Assembly (NCBI RefSeq): GCF_001864935.2 | Contig: NZ_CP126267.1 | Coordinates: 3,224,001-3,288,000, forward strand | DNA from: Curtobacterium sp. MCBA15_012 | Lineage (GTDB): Bacteria; Actinomycetota; Actinomycetes; Actinomycetales; Microbacteriaceae | DNA length: 64,000 bases | Direction of reading: 5' to 3' | In this document: piece by piece, positions 63,744-64,000 of the stretch | Position numbering within the stretch: the first letter of the stretch is position 1 | How the letters are laid out: each line of letters opens with the position of its first letter | Position numbers and translations under genes: made by a program | Notes under the pieces: generated by a model | Seen by the model: only the letters and a program-made list of their open reading frames with translations | Databases searched by the model: none | Told to the model about the DNA's origin: nothing

Positions 63744-64000
63744 CCGACGACGCGGCCGGCACGCCCGACCCCGAGGACTTCGGCGCCGCCGTCGCCGAGG
63801 TCGTCCGGTGCATCCCGGCGGGCCGGGTGATGACCTACGGCGACGTCGCGGCGGCGCTCGGCTCGCGCGCGTCCCGCGCGGTCGGCAAGGTGATGGCGCA
63901 CGAGGGCTCCGACCTGCCGTGGTGGCGCGTGGTCCGGTCCGGCGGGCTGCCGCCGGTGCGGCACGAGGCCCGCGCGCTCGAGCACTACCGCGTCGAGGGG
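63740..64000 (+). CDS. Alkyltransferase-like (ATL) DNA-binding protein, cut by window end
   Basis: At least 87 residues. The fold of the MGMT DNA-binding domain is clear (RCIPAGRVMTYGDVAAALGS, SRAVGKVMAHEG). The active-site Cys of PCHRV is replaced: LPWWRVVRSGG. Trp at that place marks ATL proteins, which bind alkylguanine and recruit nucleotide excision repair. The start is unclear: the frame opens with CTG 63740 overlapping the GNAT stop; the first ATG (63830) would remove the conserved helix. Confidence 0.85.
   Translation, partial: MTDDAAGTPDPEDFGAAVAEVVRCIPAGRVMTYGDVAAALGSRASRAVGKVMAHEGSDLPWWRVVRSGGLPPVRHEARALEHYRVEG

Overview
The window is very GC-rich, densely coded DNA of an actinobacterium, most likely a member of the Microbacteriaceae (Curtobacterium-like). 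This is inferred from protein character, the ppk-mutT1 and clpS-DUF2017 neighbours, actinobacterial PHO-box and dre-like sites, and many leaderless genes. No database search was possible. About 47 protein genes and one tRNA are supported; both window edges cut genes (an EssC/EccC-type ATPase on the left, an alkyltransferase-like protein on the right).

Region 1 (1-16.7 kb) is a type VII secretion-like and polymorphic-toxin neighbourhood. A minus-strand operon holds a 917-residue exported lipoprotein, a membrane-anchored type 1 periplasmic-binding-like protein and an FHA-FtsK/SpoIIIE ATPase. Further right lie a WXG100 protein and a 1783-residue RHS/YD-repeat protein with a WXG/LXG-like helical N-terminus. 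Directly behind it is a small membrane-anchored protein (candidate immunity), with a diverged paralogue 1.5 kb away. The stretch around the RHS tip (9.9-11.3 kb) is less GC-rich and contains repeats and remnants.

Region 2 (17-25.2 kb) is phosphate metabolism: ppk and a mutT1-like Nudix/phosphatase gene, then pstSCAB behind a PHO box. Hairpins after pstS and pstB, plus a heptamer repeat array, sit in the gaps. Region 3 (25.5-29.6 kb) has sigK with its anti-sigma factor, small genes, a candidate structured RNA, and a tRNA-Lys followed by two extra copies of its 3' half.

Region 4 (29.8-46.5 kb) is sugar and one-carbon metabolism: galM-deoR facing galT-galK, folD-glyA, clpS-DUF2017, an NmrA-like gene facing a MarR gene, a MarR-MFS pair, purU, a DUF2568-like protein, nagA, a MalY/PatB-type aminotransferase, and nagB facing a Nudix gene across a dre-like DasR operator. 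Region 5 (46.5-54.8 kb) is a complete ABC importer (binding protein, two permeases, PotA-like ATPase), a YdeI/DUF1905-like gene, NAD(P)HX dehydratase, a histidine phosphatase and a DUF559 protein. Region 6 (54.9-63.1 kb) is a mannoside utilisation operon (binding protein, two permeases, GH38 alpha-mannosidase) with a ROK regulator whose likely operator fills the promoter spacer. The window ends with a GNAT and an ATL-type DNA-repair protein.

Three themes cross the window. At least twelve genes begin exactly six bases after a TANNNT-like -10 box (two more after seven), so they are probably leaderless. Gene ends carry long perfect inverted repeats, including a three-copy element sharing the arm ATGGAGCAG. 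Binding-protein genes and the WXG100 gene are each followed by a strong hairpin before the next cotranscribed gene, which would favour their higher expression.
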